Assembly: GCA_965267605.1 (NCBI GenBank)
Contig: OZ254088.1
Span: 2,666,001-2,730,000 of the forward strand
Direction: 5' to 3'
Source: G965267605 sp965267605
GTDB lineage: Bacteria > Bacteroidota > Bacteroidia > Flavobacteriales_E > Vicingaceae
DNA: 64,000 bases
The notes under the pieces are model-generated. The model had not been told where the DNA came from, did no database searches, and saw only the letters and a list, made by a program, of their open reading frames with translations. Each line of letters begins with the position of its first letter. Position 1 is the first letter of the stretch. This document shows, one piece after another, positions 36,509 through 45,280 of the stretch. Position numbers and translations under genes: made by a program.

Positions 36509-37404
36509 CAGGTCTTAAATATCAGTAGTAGGATCAATACAACTGGCAGGTAGATGAATGAAGCAAACATCACCCGCATTACTTTCTTTTCTGTGCGGTC
36601 GAAGTAGAACTGCAAGGATGGAACAATCATGATCAAAGATGCAGTCAGACATCCGATCAGTCCACCCATAGTGCAGAACTTAAAGGCAAAGGGTAACGCA
36701 CCCAATGGCAACAGGAACAAACTGTAAAGCACAATCAGATACGCTGCTTTATGGTCTCTTCCTTCCGCTGGCAACAGCTTGAATCCGGCTTTTGAGTAAT
36801 CCTCATGAGCCTTCCAGGCGATTGCCCAGAAATGTGGGAATTGCCAAATGAACTGTATCGCAAACAAAATGCCCGGCTCTGGTCCGAACTTGGCCGTAGC
36901 TGCTACATACCCCAACATTGGTGGGATAGCCCCGGGAAATGCGCCTACGAATACCGCCCATGGTGATACCCGCTTCATTGGCGTGTATAGCGCCACGTAA
37001 CTAAAAATGGCCAATACTCCCAGTATTCCACTGAGCATATTGAACCAGACAAAAAGTATCGTGATACCAACAATCGCTGCACCAGAAGCCAGAATCAAGC
37101 CTTCTGGTACCGACATGGTGCCCACAGGCAAGGGACGCTTCATTGTTCTCTTCATCAAAGCATCTACATCTCTTTCCATTACCTGATTGAATCCATTGGA
37201 TCCTGCAGTAAGGAAATAACCTGCTACACCAAGCATCAAAGCGTTGATGAACGTGGGCGCTTCCGCCCCGATATAGTAGCCAATAATTGCTGAGAAGACG
37301 ACCAATAAGGCCAGACGTGTCTTGAAGAAGGTCATATAGGCAGACAACTTGCCCATCAACCCAACCTTCTTTGCTTCTGTAACCTTATCTACAACTAGCG
37401 TCAT
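36508..37404 (-). CDS. ctaB: Heme O synthase (protoheme IX farnesyltransferase)
   Basis: This 298-residue UbiA-family enzyme with nine predicted helices has the prenyl-diphosphate motif NGFNQVMERDVDALMKRTMK (N-x3-D-x3-D type) followed by RPLPVG, and the second acidic loop KAHEDYSKAGFKLLP. It attaches farnesyl to heme B, making heme O for the oxidase. It leads the oxidase gene series. A weak terminator of the preceding Wzi-like gene lies just upstream; catalytic subunits I and II are not in this window upstream of it. Confidence 0.95.
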   Translation of the reverse strand: MTLVVDKVTEAKKVGLMGKLSAYMTFFKTRLALLVVFSAIIGYYIGAEAPTFINALMLGVAGYFLTAGSNGFNQVMERDVDALMKRTMKRPLPVGTMSVPEGLILASGAAIVGITILFVWFNMLSGILGVLAIFSYVALYTPMKRVSPWAVFVGAFPGAIPPMLGYVAATAKFGPEPGILFAIQFIWQFPHFWAIAWKAHEDYSKAGFKLLPAEGRDHKAAYLIVLYSLFLLPLGALPFAFKFCTMGGLIGCLTASLIMIVPSLQFYFDRTEKKVMRVMFASFIYLPVVLILLLIFKT

Positions 37405-37465
37405 GTGCGACCTGCAAACGGGTTACAATAATAGCAAATTAAGGGTGCTTTTTGAAAAGAAAACC

Positions 37466-37483
37466 GAGTGATTTCGCTCACTC
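37466..37483 (-). terminator. Weak terminator after the Wzi-like gene
   Basis: GAGTGA and TCACTC form a 6-base-pair stem with a 6-base loop, followed on the minus strand by GGTTTTCTTTTC. It lies between the stop at 37515 and the ctaB start. Confidence 0.5.
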
Positions 37484-37514
37484 CAGCACTGTTTAGAACC
37501 GTTCTATTTAAGCC

Positions 37515-39125
37515 CTAATAGACCTCTTCTCGATGAAGAAGTGAACTCCTTAGACCAATGGCGATATTCCACTCATCACTGGTGTTCAACCCATCTTCCA
37601 TGCGATACAGCAATCTACCGAAGAATTTAACGTCTGCTTTTGGAAGTAAAAGGAACTCGCCTCCAAGTCGAAGCGTGGTTATATCTGTAGATACTCCCTG
37701 ACCAATGAAGTTGCCATAGGTATCATTGCGATCTGCATAAGATTGACCGAGATCAGAGCCATAAAACACGCCCGAGGAATCCCGACCCACATTGGCTACC
37801 ATCACTGTTAAATCAGCCTTCCATCTTCTCTTGTGATAGGTAATCTGAAACAAGGTTTCCTTGAAGTTGGCGCCCAATGGATGGGCCAGCGGCAATCCAG
37901 CATGTGCATAATTCTGGGTAACACTACCATGAGAGTACATGTAGGGTCTCACCATATTAAACTCTGCCCGCGCAGAGAAGTTTTGCACCACATCTTTAGC
38001 GTGAACACCAATCTGAATGCCATATTTATTGGCCCACCAACCGGCCTGAATTGTGGTGTCATCAGGATTTAACCAGTGCTTAAAGTCTGCCTGTAACTCC
38101 TTAAGCAAGAACTCATCCAGCATCAGTTGCCCGTACAGCGATAACTTCTTGGAATGTACATTAAACTCTGTTCCGATCAGAGAATTGTCAGACGATCCAG
38201 TTGCAAATTCCAGCGGTCGGTAAAATATGATTGGATTGGCATAATGTGGTTCGAAACCGCGGTTGTAAATACTATCCTTTCCCTGCCACACTACTGTTTC
38301 AAATGCCCCAATATTCAACCACTTGGTGACATTCCAACTCAGGTGGTGCATTGCAGTAAACTTATCATTGAAGCCACCATCTGTTCTTCGCTCCCGTTGC
38401 CAATTGTACAGGTTGGTATACTGAAATCGGCCTACATTGGTTTGAAGTCGCAAATAAGGGTTATTGGCTCCATAATCAGAAAGAATCATCGATCGGTAAC
38501 CATTACCCACAAAGTGTCTTCCATTGCCAATGGATACCTCAAATGGCTTTACCGGACGATAGCTCACATTCCAAACATTCACGGATGATGCGTAACCGCT
38601 CTTGGTGCGGTTAGACATACCCCATCCAGGAAGTGATCCAGTTGTTTGTTGAAGCTCCTGCTGATAAATCGGCACCATCTCACCGGTTGTATACGACCCA
38701 ATTGAAAACGCCAGCTTATCACCAACTCCACCAATAACCTGTAGCCCAATGCTTGCTCCCGCACCACTGGCATCTATATTGGATGTATCGTTGCGGGTTG
38801 CACTGCCAAATGCCCCTACAAAACCGATAATCGGTGTAGCAGATATAAAGAATCCTTCCCCGGGATATTCCTGCGGATTCATCCATTTGCCGATACCGTC
38901 ATCCGCCAGACGTAGGGATTGATCGATGCTATCCGTAGAAGTTAATCTGGCTGCTGTTAGTCTTGAGTAGGGCATGAAAGAACCATGCTGACGCAACGGA
39001 TCTCCGCTAAACGCCCCATCATGGATCGTTCTGGAAGCATCCATGTGCAATTGCCCTGCCTGACCCAGGCAGATTACCGTTAGAAGCAGCGCAAGTAGCG
39101 TACTACCGGTCTTTCTTCCTGGCAA
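37515..39125 (-). CDS. Wzi-like capsule assembly outer-membrane protein
   Basis: This protein of about 536 residues probably starts at TTG 39125 (MPGRKTGSTLLALLLTVICLG, a signal peptide), which overlaps the preceding gene by 23 bases; a GTG at 39161 would be the next choice. The mature part is a beta-barrel with many alternating strands and the segment SIGNGRHFVGNGYRSMILSD, followed by YLRLQT, which resembles the Caps_assemb_Wzi family. Wzi anchors capsular polysaccharide at the outer membrane. A paralog lies on the other side of the phosphoglycosyl transferase gene. Wzi-like is inferred from the pattern and context. Confidence 0.75.
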   Translation of the reverse strand: MPGRKTGSTLLALLLTVICLGQAGQLHMDASRTIHDGAFSGDPLRQHGSFMPYSRLTAARLTSTDSIDQSLRLADDGIGKWMNPQEYPGEGFFISATPIIGFVGAFGSATRNDTSNIDASGAGASIGLQVIGGVGDKLAFSIGSYTTGEMVPIYQQELQQTTGSLPGWGMSNRTKSGYASSVNVWNVSYRPVKPFEVSIGNGRHFVGNGYRSMILSDYGANNPYLRLQTNVGRFQYTNLYNWQRERRTDGGFNDKFTAMHHLSWNVTKWLNIGAFETVVWQGKDSIYNRGFEPHYANPIIFYRPLEFATGSSDNSLIGTEFNVHSKKLSLYGQLMLDEFLLKELQADFKHWLNPDDTTIQAGWWANKYGIQIGVHAKDVVQNFSARAEFNMVRPYMYSHGSVTQNYAHAGLPLAHPLGANFKETLFQITYHKRRWKADLTVMVANVGRDSSGVFYGSDLGQSYADRNDTYGNFIGQGVSTDITTLRLGGEFLLLPKADVKFFGRLLYRMEDGLNTSDEWNIAIGLRSSLLHREEVY

Positions 39126-40158
39126 TGAAGAATGGTATTTGAACAAGCAGCAGTGTAACACCTACAATTATTATAAAGCTGTAACTAGGCTCCATCCATT
39201 GGAGCAACAACGAAACACCAATGATCACCAAACTGAAGATGTAGATCGTCATTACGGTTTGTCCGTGCGTGAACCCAAGATCTAACAACCTGTGGTGAAT
39301 GTGATTCTTATCTGCACTGAAAGGAGAGACCCCCTTCAGTGTTCTGTAAATAAAGATACGTAGCGTGTCTATCAGAGGATACACCACAATTGCCATTGCC
39401 AGCACCGGTTTAGAGATGTGAATGATATCTTGAGGAATAGCTGATGTTTCAAACTCAATCATTTCAATCGCCAGGACCGATATGATGAACCCGATGGTCA
39501 ATGACCCGGAATCTCCCATGAATATCCTGGCAGGTGCGAAATTGAATCTTAGGAAACCAAACAGTCCACCAGCCAAGGCAAAGGCGAGAACGGAGAAAAC
39601 GAGATCTTCTGCAAAGAAGAACCACGTTCCAAATGCCAACGAGGCAATACATCCAACCCCTCCAGCCAATCCGTCTACCCCATCGATTAGGTTGAATGCG
39701 TTAACGATCACGATGTATGTGAACACTGAAAGGAATATACTCGCCCAATCAGGAATCTCCCTGATACCAAACAGTCCATGCATACTGGTTATTCGGATGT
39801 CTGCCATAAGGACCATAATGAACGCTACTGCCAAGTGGGCCACCAGCTTCTTGGCAGGTGCTGTTCCAATGATGTCGTCCTTCATACCCGTGAAGAACAG
39901 GATCAGCATACACGGAACCAAAAAATTATAGTGTCCGGTATAATTTGAAGGGTACCACAGTGAGAACGCAAACAGTGTTCCGCTAAAGATCATTACACCG
40001 CCCATTGACGGAACACCCTTTACATGAAGCTTTCGTTCTTCACTGGGCTCATCAATAAGGTTCTTCATAACCGCAACCTTTATAAACGCAGGAGTTCCTA
40101 CAAGTACGATAATGAAGGAGGTAACCAGTGCCAGTATGGGATATATGGTATTATCCAC
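39103..40158 (-). CDS. WecA/TagO-type undecaprenyl-phosphate phosphoglycosyl transferase
   Basis: This 351-residue polytopic enzyme of the MraY family begins with GTG 40158. Family motifs are clear: GMKDDIIGTAPAKK, NAFNLIDGVDGLAGG, FMGDSGSLTIGF and NHIHHRLLDLGF. The last His-rich motif is of the WecA/TagO type rather than true MraY. Such enzymes move a hexosamine phosphate onto undecaprenyl phosphate, starting O-antigen, capsule or teichoic acid synthesis. The gene lies between two Wzi-like genes and near GDP-fucose synthesis genes, so it probably starts synthesis of a surface glycan. It overlaps the downstream gene. Confidence 0.92.
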   Translation of the reverse strand: MDNTIYPILALVTSFIIVLVGTPAFIKVAVMKNLIDEPSEERKLHVKGVPSMGGVMIFSGTLFAFSLWYPSNYTGHYNFLVPCMLILFFTGMKDDIIGTAPAKKLVAHLAVAFIMVLMADIRITSMHGLFGIREIPDWASIFLSVFTYIVIVNAFNLIDGVDGLAGGVGCIASLAFGTWFFFAEDLVFSVLAFALAGGLFGFLRFNFAPARIFMGDSGSLTIGFIISVLAIEMIEFETSAIPQDIIHISKPVLAMAIVVYPLIDTLRIFIYRTLKGVSPFSADKNHIHHRLLDLGFTHGQTVMTIYIFSLVIIGVSLLLQWMEPSYSFIIIVGVTLLLVQIPFFIARKKDR

Positions 40159-40183
40159 CGGTTAGTGTTTGATCAAAAGTAGT

Positions 40184-41707
40184 TTAATAATCATAATAGA
40201 TATTTCTCAAAGACGTTCGTATGCCTAACTGAGCCCACGCAGTCTTGCCATGTATTGAAGTAGCATCACGCTGCAAAACCCTTCCAAAGAAGACCATCCT
40301 GTTAACAGGATTCAATATCCAGCCTGCTTCCAATTGCAGTACTCCATATGATTCCGCATAGTTGTTCTCACCCACAACAGGTGCCCACTCATAAGGGGCG
40401 TTGACTGCACTGCCTAAAGCACCATGCTTTATCATGTTGAATTGCGCACTCGCAATCCATCTACGGTGCCTGAAATTCAACTTCGCCAGCACCTCCTGGT
40501 AATGTCCCCCAATCGGATGTGCGAGGCTTTCACCGTTGTGCGCATGGTTCTGAAGAATGGGTGATGCCTTGTACATGTGGGCTTGCGCTTTATTGAACTC
40601 CAGCTGACCGATCAACTTCCAGAAAAATCCTTTCAAACCAATCTGCGATGCCATTTTAGATCCACGGTGATCATCAAGTGCCAATTGTCCATAAACAGCC
40701 AACTGCTTGACTGGTCTTGCCTGAAAGTCGAAACCTACAACTACATTGTTCTTACCATCAAGCCCGTGTGCTGCAGCGCTAGCGAATGGGATTGGAGAAA
40801 GGCGCATTGCGTTGAACGGCAGCGAACCTGTTGAATCCTCTACCTGCCAAATGGTTGATTCAAACAGCGATAATTCCAACCAATCTGCGGGTTGATATGT
40901 CACCAGAAATTTGGTTCCTCCTTTCCTTTCAAACCGTGGCTCAGTATTGGAGGACTGTGGAATGCGGTAAGGGCCCTGAAGCACAGATGAAACCATTTGG
41001 TAGCCAAGCTTCCCTTCCGCAAATCTACCCTGAATCCTTAAGTAGGGATAGCTAAATGCCGCATCTGACCAAAGCACTGATCTATGTCCGTGACCCACGA
41101 AATGCTTACCATTTCCCAACTGAAAAACCCAATCCTTTAACAGGTGAAAGGAAACTTCACCTTGCGCCTGGGAAAAATCGTATCCGGTCTTTTTGAATGG
41201 TTTGGGCCTCCCCTGGCCTAGTACAGCGCCTATTCCTTTAACGTACCCATCCAGGTATGAAGGCAGGAATGCCTGATTCTCATATATCCTTGAAGAGAAA
41301 AACACCTTGTTGGAAATTCCACCACGGATCTCCACACCTCTTGTGTTGGTATAAAGATTCTCAGAAGTGCTGTCTTCCAAATCTCTACCCGCATACACAT
41401 CCAAAAGTGGATTGCCCACTAACCAGAATTCGTCCTTCTTATGTCCCGCAACAATGAAATTCTCTCGGAGCAACTTTCTTATGAACCACGATCTATCACT
41501 CTCAATCGCACCGTAAATTGCCGAATCCTCAGCGGTACAGGTTTGCAGATACTGATCTTCATATACCACTGGCTCCATGAGAACTGGTTTCATACCACTC
41601 TGCAAGACGGTTTGTTGCGCCTCCATCTCCAGGTTCATGGCGTGATTCAACGGTAGCATCTGTGCGCTTGCGTTGCCAGCAAGAACCAGGGTGAGTGCTA
41701 CAAGCAC
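40184..41707 (-). CDS. Wzi-like capsule assembly outer-membrane protein (paralog)
   Basis: This protein of about 507 residues has a signal peptide (ALTLVLAGNASAQ) and the segment QLGNGKHFVGHGHRSVLWSD followed by PYLRIQG, which aligns with the same stretch of the gene at 37515-39125; both also share PLAHPLG/SLAHPIG near the C-terminus. The only standard start is GTG 41707, giving a short, uncharged signal peptide; the open frame continues upstream (RIILRPTYVLVALTL) without ATG, GTG or TTG, so the start is uncertain. Likely a beta-barrel that helps attach surface polysaccharide, from resemblance to Wzi and its neighbours. Confidence 0.75.
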   Translation of the reverse strand: MLVALTLVLAGNASAQMLPLNHAMNLEMEAQQTVLQSGMKPVLMEPVVYEDQYLQTCTAEDSAIYGAIESDRSWFIRKLLRENFIVAGHKKDEFWLVGNPLLDVYAGRDLEDSTSENLYTNTRGVEIRGGISNKVFFSSRIYENQAFLPSYLDGYVKGIGAVLGQGRPKPFKKTGYDFSQAQGEVSFHLLKDWVFQLGNGKHFVGHGHRSVLWSDAAFSYPYLRIQGRFAEGKLGYQMVSSVLQGPYRIPQSSNTEPRFERKGGTKFLVTYQPADWLELSLFESTIWQVEDSTGSLPFNAMRLSPIPFASAAAHGLDGKNNVVVGFDFQARPVKQLAVYGQLALDDHRGSKMASQIGLKGFFWKLIGQLEFNKAQAHMYKASPILQNHAHNGESLAHPIGGHYQEVLAKLNFRHRRWIASAQFNMIKHGALGSAVNAPYEWAPVVGENNYAESYGVLQLEAGWILNPVNRMVFFGRVLQRDATSIHGKTAWAQLGIRTSLRNIYYDY

Positions 41708-41724
41708 ATATGTTGGACGAAGTA

Positions 41725-42660
41725 TTATGCGGTAAAGCTTAGCTCCTTGATCTCTTCGTATACGGAAGAAATTCCTTCACGTAACGGAATTGAAGGTTTC
41801 CAACCCAGATTATTGAGCTTGGTTACATCCAATAACTTTCTGGGTGTTCCATCGGGCTTGGACGAATCGAACGTTAATTCACCCTCATAGCCAACTATAT
41901 CCTTGATCATCAGGGCGAGATCTTTGATAGATATATCCTCTCCCCAACCGATGTTAACCAATCCCTTATCGCTGAAGTTGTCCATGAGATAAATACAGGC
42001 GTCTGCCAGATCATCTACATGAAGAAACTCTCTCAAAGGACTACCTGTTCCCCAAATCTCAACGCTCGGCTTTCCTTCCATCTTCGCTTCATGGAATTTC
42101 CTGAGCAATGCGGGTAACACATGACTATTGTTGAGATCGTAATTGTCGTTAGGACCGTACAGATTGGTTGGCATCACCGAAACGAAGTCATCCCCATACT
42201 GCTCTCTGTAGGTTTCACAAAGCTTAATGCCTGCAATCTTAGCTATGGCATAAGGCTCGTTGGTAGGCTCCAACAATCCAGTTAGCAGGTAATCTTCTTT
42301 CAAAGGTTGTGGTGCCATCTTTGGGTAGATGCAGGAAGATCCCAGGAACATCAACTTGGTAACACCAGCATTGTGTGCAGCATTAATCAGATTGGCCTCA
42401 ATGATCAGATTGTCGTACAGGAATTCTGCCCTATAGGTGTTGTTAGCGTGAATACCTCCAACTTTCGCGGCAGCCACAAATACGTAATCTGGTTTTACCT
42501 CTTCCATGAAGGCGTTTACCGCTGCCTGATCACGCAGGTCTAATTCAGAAGAAGTTCTGGTAATTATGTCGGAGAATCCTAGTGTCTCGAGCTTCCTAAC
42601 AATTGCGGAACCTACCATTCCACGATGTCCGGCAACATAGATCTTTCCTTCTTTATTCAT
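41725..42660 (-). CDS. fcl: GDP-L-fucose synthase
   Basis: This 311-residue SDR enzyme has the NADPH motif YVAGHRGMVGSAI, the catalytic SSCIYPKMAPQPL and YAIAK (YxxxK), and GSPLREFLHVDDLADACIYL. It epimerises and reduces GDP-4-keto-6-deoxymannose to GDP-L-fucose. ATG 42660 is chosen over a TTG/ATG further upstream because it begins just before the Rossmann strand. It overlaps the gmd gene's 3' end by eight bases, which forms a two-gene GDP-fucose operon. The product should feed fucose into the surface glycan implied by the neighbours. Confidence 0.96.
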   Translation of the reverse strand: MNKEGKIYVAGHRGMVGSAIVRKLETLGFSDIITRTSSELDLRDQAAVNAFMEEVKPDYVFVAAAKVGGIHANNTYRAEFLYDNLIIEANLINAAHNAGVTKLMFLGSSCIYPKMAPQPLKEDYLLTGLLEPTNEPYAIAKIAGIKLCETYREQYGDDFVSVMPTNLYGPNDNYDLNNSHVLPALLRKFHEAKMEGKPSVEIWGTGSPLREFLHVDDLADACIYLMDNFSDKGLVNIGWGEDISIKDLALMIKDIVGYEGELTFDSSKPDGTPRKLLDVTKLNNLGWKPSIPLREGISSVYEEIKELSFTA

Positions 42661-43741
42661 TGTATTGCTTGACTTTATGCCCGCCTTCCAATAAATATTT
42701 ATCTCTTTCAAATCTCCTTACGTCCGACTCCATCATATCCTTCACCAAATCCTCCAAACTGAATTTAAGCTCCCAGCCTAACTCTGTCTTCGCTTTGGTT
42801 GGATCACCAATCAGAATTTCCACTTCCGTAGGACGGAAATAACGTGGGTCTACCTCAATGATGCAATCTCCCGTGTCTTTTCTATATCCTTTTTCCTCAA
42901 CTCCTGAACCTTTCCATTCAATTTCGATGTCTACATGTTTGAATGCCATTTCAACGAAGGTTCTCACCTCAGTGGTTTCACCTGTTGCCAGAACGTAATC
43001 ATCTGGTTCGTCTTGTTGCAGCATAAGCCACATTCCAACAACATAGTCTTTGGCATGACCCCAATCACGCTTCGCATCCAGGTTTCCCAGGTATAGTTTC
43101 TTCTGTAGCCCGAGCTTAATTCTAGCTGCTGCTCTTGTGATCTTTCTTGTCACAAAAGTTTCTCCACGAATGGGGCTCTCATGGTTGAACAGAATCCCGT
43201 TGCAAGTGTACATGTCATATGCCTCCTTGTAGTTTCTGCAAATCCAGAAAGCATAAAGCTTTGCAACAGCATACGGACTCCTTGGGTAAAACGGTGTGGT
43301 TTCACTTTGAGGAATTTCCTGCACCTTACCATAGAGCTCTGAAGTAGAGGCCTGGTAGAACTTCGTCTTCTTTTCAAGACCACAGATTCTAATGGCTTCC
43401 AGCAATCTTAAGCAGCCTAAGGCATCAGCATCTGCCGTATACTCTGGAGAGTCGAAAGAAACCAGTACATGTGATTGTGCTGCAAGGTTATATACCTCAT
43501 CCGGTTGAATTTCCTGTATCAACCTGATCAGGTTAGAAGAGTCTGTCATGTCACCATAATGGAGAAAGAACCTCACATCCTCTTCTCGTTGATCTTTGTA
43601 CAGATGATCAATCCGTTGGGTGTTGAATAACGAGCTTCTTCTTTTGATTCCATGAACGATGTAGCCCTTCTCAAGCAGAAATTCCGCCAGATAGGCACCA
43701 TCTTGTCCAGTAACCCCAGTAATTAATGCAACCTTGCTCAT
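42653..43741 (-). CDS. gmd: GDP-mannose 4,6-dehydratase
   Basis: This 362-residue extended SDR has LITGVTGQDGAYLAEFLLEK, GDMTDSSNLIRLIQEIQPDE, the catalytic STSELYGKVQEIPQSE and YAVAK, and NHESPIRGETFVTRKITRA. It converts GDP-mannose to GDP-4-keto-6-deoxymannose, the step before fcl. ATG at 43741 gives MSKVALITGVTG; the upstream extension is not family-like. It is the first gene of the gmd-fcl operon and diverges from the methyltransferase-glycosyltransferase gene. Confidence 0.96.
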   Translation of the reverse strand: MSKVALITGVTGQDGAYLAEFLLEKGYIVHGIKRRSSLFNTQRIDHLYKDQREEDVRFFLHYGDMTDSSNLIRLIQEIQPDEVYNLAAQSHVLVSFDSPEYTADADALGCLRLLEAIRICGLEKKTKFYQASTSELYGKVQEIPQSETTPFYPRSPYAVAKLYAFWICRNYKEAYDMYTCNGILFNHESPIRGETFVTRKITRAAARIKLGLQKKLYLGNLDAKRDWGHAKDYVVGMWLMLQQDEPDDYVLATGETTEVRTFVEMAFKHVDIEIEWKGSGVEEKGYRKDTGDCIIEVDPRYFRPTEVEILIGDPTKAKTELGWELKFSLEDLVKDMMESDVRRFERDKYLLEGGHKVKQYNE

Positions 43742-43757
43742 ACCATTGAAATTGTTG

Positions 43758-43765
43758 CAAATGTA
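43758..43765 (-). promoter_or_regulatory. Candidate Bacteroidota -7 element for gmd-fcl
   Basis: On the minus strand TACATTTG matches TAnnTTTG 16 bases before the gmd ATG. No good -33 element is visible, so this is tentative. Confidence 0.3.
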
Positions 43766-43847
43766 CCGTTTTCCAGCTAATAAGCCGATGCTGAAAGTGG
43801 GCATATCCGTGCGATTCCGTAAATTCGCGCACCTCTCAACGGAATAG

Positions 43848-45278
43848 ATGCAATCTGGAGATAAGCATACGAAGTACAGTCGCTTTTATCAGCACTTCCA
43901 GGACTTCGCGAAAGACTACCCGAAGTATCGCAGGAAATTCAAGTATTTCCGCAAGGATGTAGTGAATTATCACAACTTCTTCCTGAACGATAACAACTCC
44001 ATTTTAGCCATTGGCTGTGGGATTGGGGATTTACTTAGTCAATTAAAAGGGAAGGACAAGGTTGGCATCGACTACAGTGAGAACATGATCGAGGTGGCCA
44101 AGACATCACATCCGGACATTGAATTTCATTGCATGGATGCGAGAGACATTACGCTTGACAAGAAGTTTGATATCATTATTATGGCCGATGTGATCGGTTA
44201 CATGGATGATGTACAGGCTGTGTTTGAGCAAGTGCGGAAAGTTTCCCACCGCAGGACGAAACTAATCATCACCCACTACAACTTCCTTTGGGAGCCGGTA
44301 CTGAAATTCTGGGAATTTCTGGGAGTTAAAAAACGTACACCAAAACAGAATTGGTTATCGCATCATGATATAAACAACCTTCTGTACTTATCTGATTTTG
44401 AAACGTATAGATTAAAGAAGCGCATATTGATTCCAGTATGGCTTCCCGTTGTTTCTTGGTTTTACAATAAGTTCATGGCGCACCTGCCAGGGATGTCGCA
44501 TTTCTGTTTGAACCGTCACATATTCGCACGCCCATTACCTACTCCAAACGAAGAGCATTACTCTTCATCGATCATTATCCCAGCGAGAAATGAGAGTGGT
44601 AACATCGAGGACGCTATCCTGCGGTTACCGAAATTCGGTAGTCATCAGGAGATCATCTTCATTGAAGGAAATTCTACTGACGATACCTGGGAGAAAATTC
44701 AAGAGATCAAGGCGAAGTACGATGCCACACATGACATTAAGATTGGGCAACAAGATGGCAAAGGAAAGGGTGATGCGGTTAGAAAAGGTTACAACATAGC
44801 CACCGGGGATATCCTTTTCATACTGGATGCAGACCTTACCGTTCCGCCAGAGGATTTACCGAAATTCTATGATGCCCTTCAGTCTGGAAAAGGGGACTTC
44901 ATTAATGGAGCCCGGTTGGTGTACCCCATGGAGAAAAAAGCGATGCGGTTCCTCAATTCATTGGGTAATAAATTCTTCAGCCTTGCCTTCTCCTGGTTGC
45001 TTGAACAACCAACAAAAGACACACTTTGCGGAACCAAGGTGCTATTCAAGGATGACTACCTGCAGCTAGCGGACAACAGAAGTTACTTCGGAGACTTTGA
45101 TCCATTCGGAGACTTTGATCTTCTCTTTGGTGCTTTCAAGTTAAACCTTAAGATCATAGATCTACCCATTAGGTATAGGGAACGATTGTATGGTGATACC
45201 AATATTTCAAGGTTTAAGCATGGCGCCATCTTGTTGAGGATGTGGTTCTACGCCTGCAGAAAAATCAAGTTCAAGTAG
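43848..45278 (+). CDS. Fused class I methyltransferase and family 2 glycosyltransferase
   Basis: This 476-residue cytoplasmic protein joins two enzymes. Residues 1-225 are a SAM methyltransferase with motif I ILAIGCGIGDLL (about 51-62), GIDYSENMIEVAK and the post-motif DIIIMADVIGYM. Residues 238-476 are a GT2 of the DPM1/polyprenyl-phosphate glycosyltransferase type: SSIIIPARNESGNIEDAI, FIEGNSTDDTWE, GKGKGDAVRKG, ILDADLTVPPEDL (metal-binding DxD) and LCGTKVLF. No membrane segment is seen. It lies divergent from gmd-fcl, so it may act on a fucosylated or lipid-linked glycan. The substrate is unknown; the domain calls are firm. Confidence 0.88.
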   Translation: MQSGDKHTKYSRFYQHFQDFAKDYPKYRRKFKYFRKDVVNYHNFFLNDNNSILAIGCGIGDLLSQLKGKDKVGIDYSENMIEVAKTSHPDIEFHCMDARDITLDKKFDIIIMADVIGYMDDVQAVFEQVRKVSHRRTKLIITHYNFLWEPVLKFWEFLGVKKRTPKQNWLSHHDINNLLYLSDFETYRLKKRILIPVWLPVVSWFYNKFMAHLPGMSHFCLNRHIFARPLPTPNEEHYSSSIIIPARNESGNIEDAILRLPKFGSHQEIIFIEGNSTDDTWEKIQEIKAKYDATHDIKIGQQDGKGKGDAVRKGYNIATGDILFILDADLTVPPEDLPKFYDALQSGKGDFINGARLVYPMEKKAMRFLNSLGNKFFSLAFSWLLEQPTKDTLCGTKVLFKDDYLQLADNRSYFGDFDPFGDFDLLFGAFKLNLKIIDLPIRYRERLYGDTNISRFKHGAILLRMWFYACRKIKFK

Positions 45279-45280
45279 AA

